A stretch of 64,000 bases of DNA from Catenulispora sp. EB89 (GTDB taxonomy: Bacteria; Actinomycetota; Actinomycetes; Streptomycetales; Catenulisporaceae). The notes beneath the pieces were generated by a model. The model made no database searches. It worked only from the letters and a program-made list of their open reading frames with translations, and was not told the DNA's origin. The stretch spans positions 1 to 64,000 of the forward strand of contig NZ_JBGCCU010000018.1 in NCBI RefSeq assembly GCF_041261445.1, written 5' to 3'. Position 1 is the stretch's first letter. Each line of letters starts with the position of its first letter. Positions 62,824 to 64,000 of the stretch are shown one piece after another. The position numbers and the translations under genes are program-made.

Positions 62824-63522
62824 GTGACACGCAGACGGACCTCGACGACGACGGACGTGACGATCCTTGCGGGCCGGCTCGTGACGGTGACTGTGGTGGC
62901 TGTGGTGGCTGTGGTGAAAGCCGTGGTCAGAATGCCGTCGCTACTCTTGTTGCTCGCACCGGTGCTGTTGGTCGTGGCTGTTGACGGCGGCGCTGGAGAT
63001 CCCTTGCGCAGCGCAGTCCTGATCATCGGGACTATCGCGGGCACCGGACTCTTCGGGCGCTGGCGGTACCGGAGATGGCTGCAGAGCCAGGCCGACAGAG
63101 CGGCCGCGGAGCAGCTGCAGGCGCTTCGTGCGCGGGAGATCGCCACCTACCACGCCATGAACCCACGGCAGTTCGAGGAAGCGCTGGCTTATCTCTGCGC
63201 CAGAGACGGGTGTTCGCAGACCTCTGTCGTCGGAGGCTCCGGCGATCTGGGGGCGGACGTCGTCGCCGTCACCCCGGATGGTCGGCGACTCGTCATCCAG
63301 GCCAAACGCTACGCACAGGGAAACAATGTGTCCGGCCCGGATCTCCAGCGGTTCGGAGGGACTTGTTTCGCGATTCATGGAGCACACGTCGCCGTTGTCA
63401 TCACGACTGGTGGTTTCACCAGGCAGGCGCGCGACTACGCGGCCAGACTCGGGATCCGGCTGATCGACAATGACAGCCTCGCCGCTTGGGCATCGGGGAC
63501 AGGCCGGGCGCCGTGGCACTGA
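62824..63522 (+). CDS. Membrane-anchored Mrr-type restriction endonuclease
   Basis: 232 residues. Two hydrophobic helices (about 20-54 and 61-80) are followed by a short coiled coil and an Mrr_cat nuclease: MNPRQFEEALAYLCARDG, GSGDLGADVVAVTPDGRRLVIQAKRY (catalytic D and QxK), GTCFAIHGAHVAVVITTGGFTRQARDYA and RLIDNDSL. The membrane anchor plus nuclease is found in several predicted defence proteins. It is 40 bases after the kinase, preceded by GGAGGTGG and a GTG start at 62824, so it likely belongs to the same operon. A terminator follows. Confidence 0.88.
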   Translation: MTRRRTSTTTDVTILAGRLVTVTVVAVVAVVKAVVRMPSLLLLLAPVLLVVAVDGGAGDPLRSAVLIIGTIAGTGLFGRWRYRRWLQSQADRAAAEQLQALRAREIATYHAMNPRQFEEALAYLCARDGCSQTSVVGGSGDLGADVVAVTPDGRRLVIQAKRYAQGNNVSGPDLQRFGGTCFAIHGAHVAVVITTGGFTRQARDYAARLGIRLIDNDSLAAWASGTGRAPWH

Positions 63523-63575
63523 TCGTCACGGGTACCAACGATGTTCATACCTCATGATCGCGGTCTGCTGGCTGC

Positions 63576-63612
63576 CGGGCGCCGCCGTGCTACTCCCGCA
63601 CGACGGCGCCCG
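63576..63612. terminator. Bidirectional terminator
   Basis: 14-bp stem with one G-U-type mismatch (63576-63589 with 63599-63612), between the convergent nuclease and lectin-like genes. Confidence 0.7.
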
Positions 63613-63644
63613 CTGACGCCCGACGGCGCCCGATCCACCACTAA

Positions 63645-64000
63645 CTACGGCGCATAACTCACCACCGGGTTCGTCACCAGATGCGTGTCGGTCAGCGACC
63701 CGTCCCCGCCGGTGAACGCCACCAGCACCTTCGGCGGCAGCGTGACCGCCGCGTCCAGCACCTGCGTTCCGTCCAGCGTGACCACGACGTGCGATGCCGC
63801 GGTGATCGTGACGGTCACTGCGTGCGCCCCGGTGTTCCGGATCGCCGGGATCGCCGTGTTGGACGCGACCGCGTTCAGGTTGGCGTTGCCGAAGGTCGCC
63901 GTGCCGACCGCGCACCATGACGAGTGTCCGTAGATCCCCATGTCGCCGTAGGTGTTCAGGGAGACGAACGTTGCCGGCAGGGCCGCGACGCCGAGGCCGC
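63645..64000 (-). CDS. Lectin-like beta-sandwich protein, 5' end outside window
   Basis: The minus-strand frame is open to the window edge. The 118 visible residues (GLGVAALPATFVSLNTYGDMG at the edge, then VTVTITAASHVVVTLDG, LPPKVLVAFTGGDGSLTDTH and NPVVSYAP at the end) look like the C-terminal part of an L-type-lectin / concanavalin-like beta-sandwich, probably secreted. The start and signal peptide lie beyond the window, so length and targeting are unknown. Confidence 0.65.
   Translation of the reverse strand, partial: GLGVAALPATFVSLNTYGDMGIYGHSSWCAVGTATFGNANLNAVASNTAIPAIRNTGAHAVTVTITAASHVVVTLDGTQVLDAAVTLPPKVLVAFTGGDGSLTDTHLVTNPVVSYAP

Overview
The window is very GC-rich DNA with strong G/C wobble bias, many GTG starts, GTGA/ATGA stop-start overlaps and a CvnABCD conservon. 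These point to a large-genome, secondary-metabolite-producing actinomycete (streptomycete or catenulispora-like; the species cannot be fixed from the sequence alone). No rRNA, tRNA, CRISPR array, transposase, integrase or replication origin was recognised.

Layout. (1) 1-823: no convincing gene. (2) 824-4897: a three-gene overlapping operon. It encodes an ECF-type sigma factor fused through a zinc-finger-like segment and one membrane helix to an extracellular GH128-like beta-1,3-glucanase domain, then two surface-anchored thaumatin-like proteins. This reads as a glucan-sensing or fungal-wall-directed unit. (3) 4858-7871 (minus): a CvnA-B-C-D G-protein signalling conservon, followed by a divergent small Roadblock-like protein. 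(4) 8893-30764: an accessory biosynthetic region. It holds a BBE-type flavin oxidase, a molybdopterin oxidoreductase, RebM-like and zinc-ribbon methyltransferases, a leaderless solute-binding-protein homologue, FAD monooxygenases, an ECF42 sigma factor coupled to a YCII/DGPF protein, a free-standing condensation domain, an acyl-CoA-dehydrogenase-fold monooxygenase, a P450, a free-standing carrier protein, a PhyH dioxygenase, an acyltransferase and an MFS exporter. Condensation and carrier domains are present but no adenylation domain or PKS lies inside this block, so the amino- or aryl-acid loader must be elsewhere. (5) 30865-35290: a 1023-residue alpha-helical repeat protein with a 27-bp coding minisatellite, and a divergent alpha/beta-hydrolase / HxlR regulator pair.

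(6) 35353-49565 (minus): a tightly coupled five-gene PUFA-synthase-like (Pfa-like) operon. The first megasynthase is two enoyl-reductase-like barrels-KS-AT-single ACP-KR, the second is KS-AT-DH-PPTase, followed by a discrete ACP, an alpha/beta hydrolase and a macrolide-type glycosyltransferase. It probably makes a reduced or polyunsaturated acyl chain that is released and glycosylated. (7) 49823-53031: a zinc-finger methyltransferase and a pair of overlapping genes. The second is an AlkB-like 2-oxoglutarate/Fe(II) oxygenase; the first is a diverged homologue that has lost the HxD iron ligands. (8) 53153-56999: membrane acyltransferase and DUF998 genes whose convergent 3' ends overlap by about 300 bp, an SDR and an epimerase. 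(9) 57294-63522: an apparent defence or stress locus. An Mrr-type nuclease with a coiled coil precedes a VWA / PP2C phosphatase / Ser-Thr-kinase-TM-HhH triad (the TerY-P type of phospho-switch), which is followed by a second, membrane-anchored Mrr-type nuclease. (10) 63645-64000: a lectin-like protein truncated by the window edge.

The strongest candidates for undescribed biology are the nuclease-flanked VWA/PP2C/kinase-HhH locus, the active/inactive AlkB-like pair, the compact two-protein Pfa-like synthase with a glycosyltransferase, and the sigma factor fused to a glucanase.
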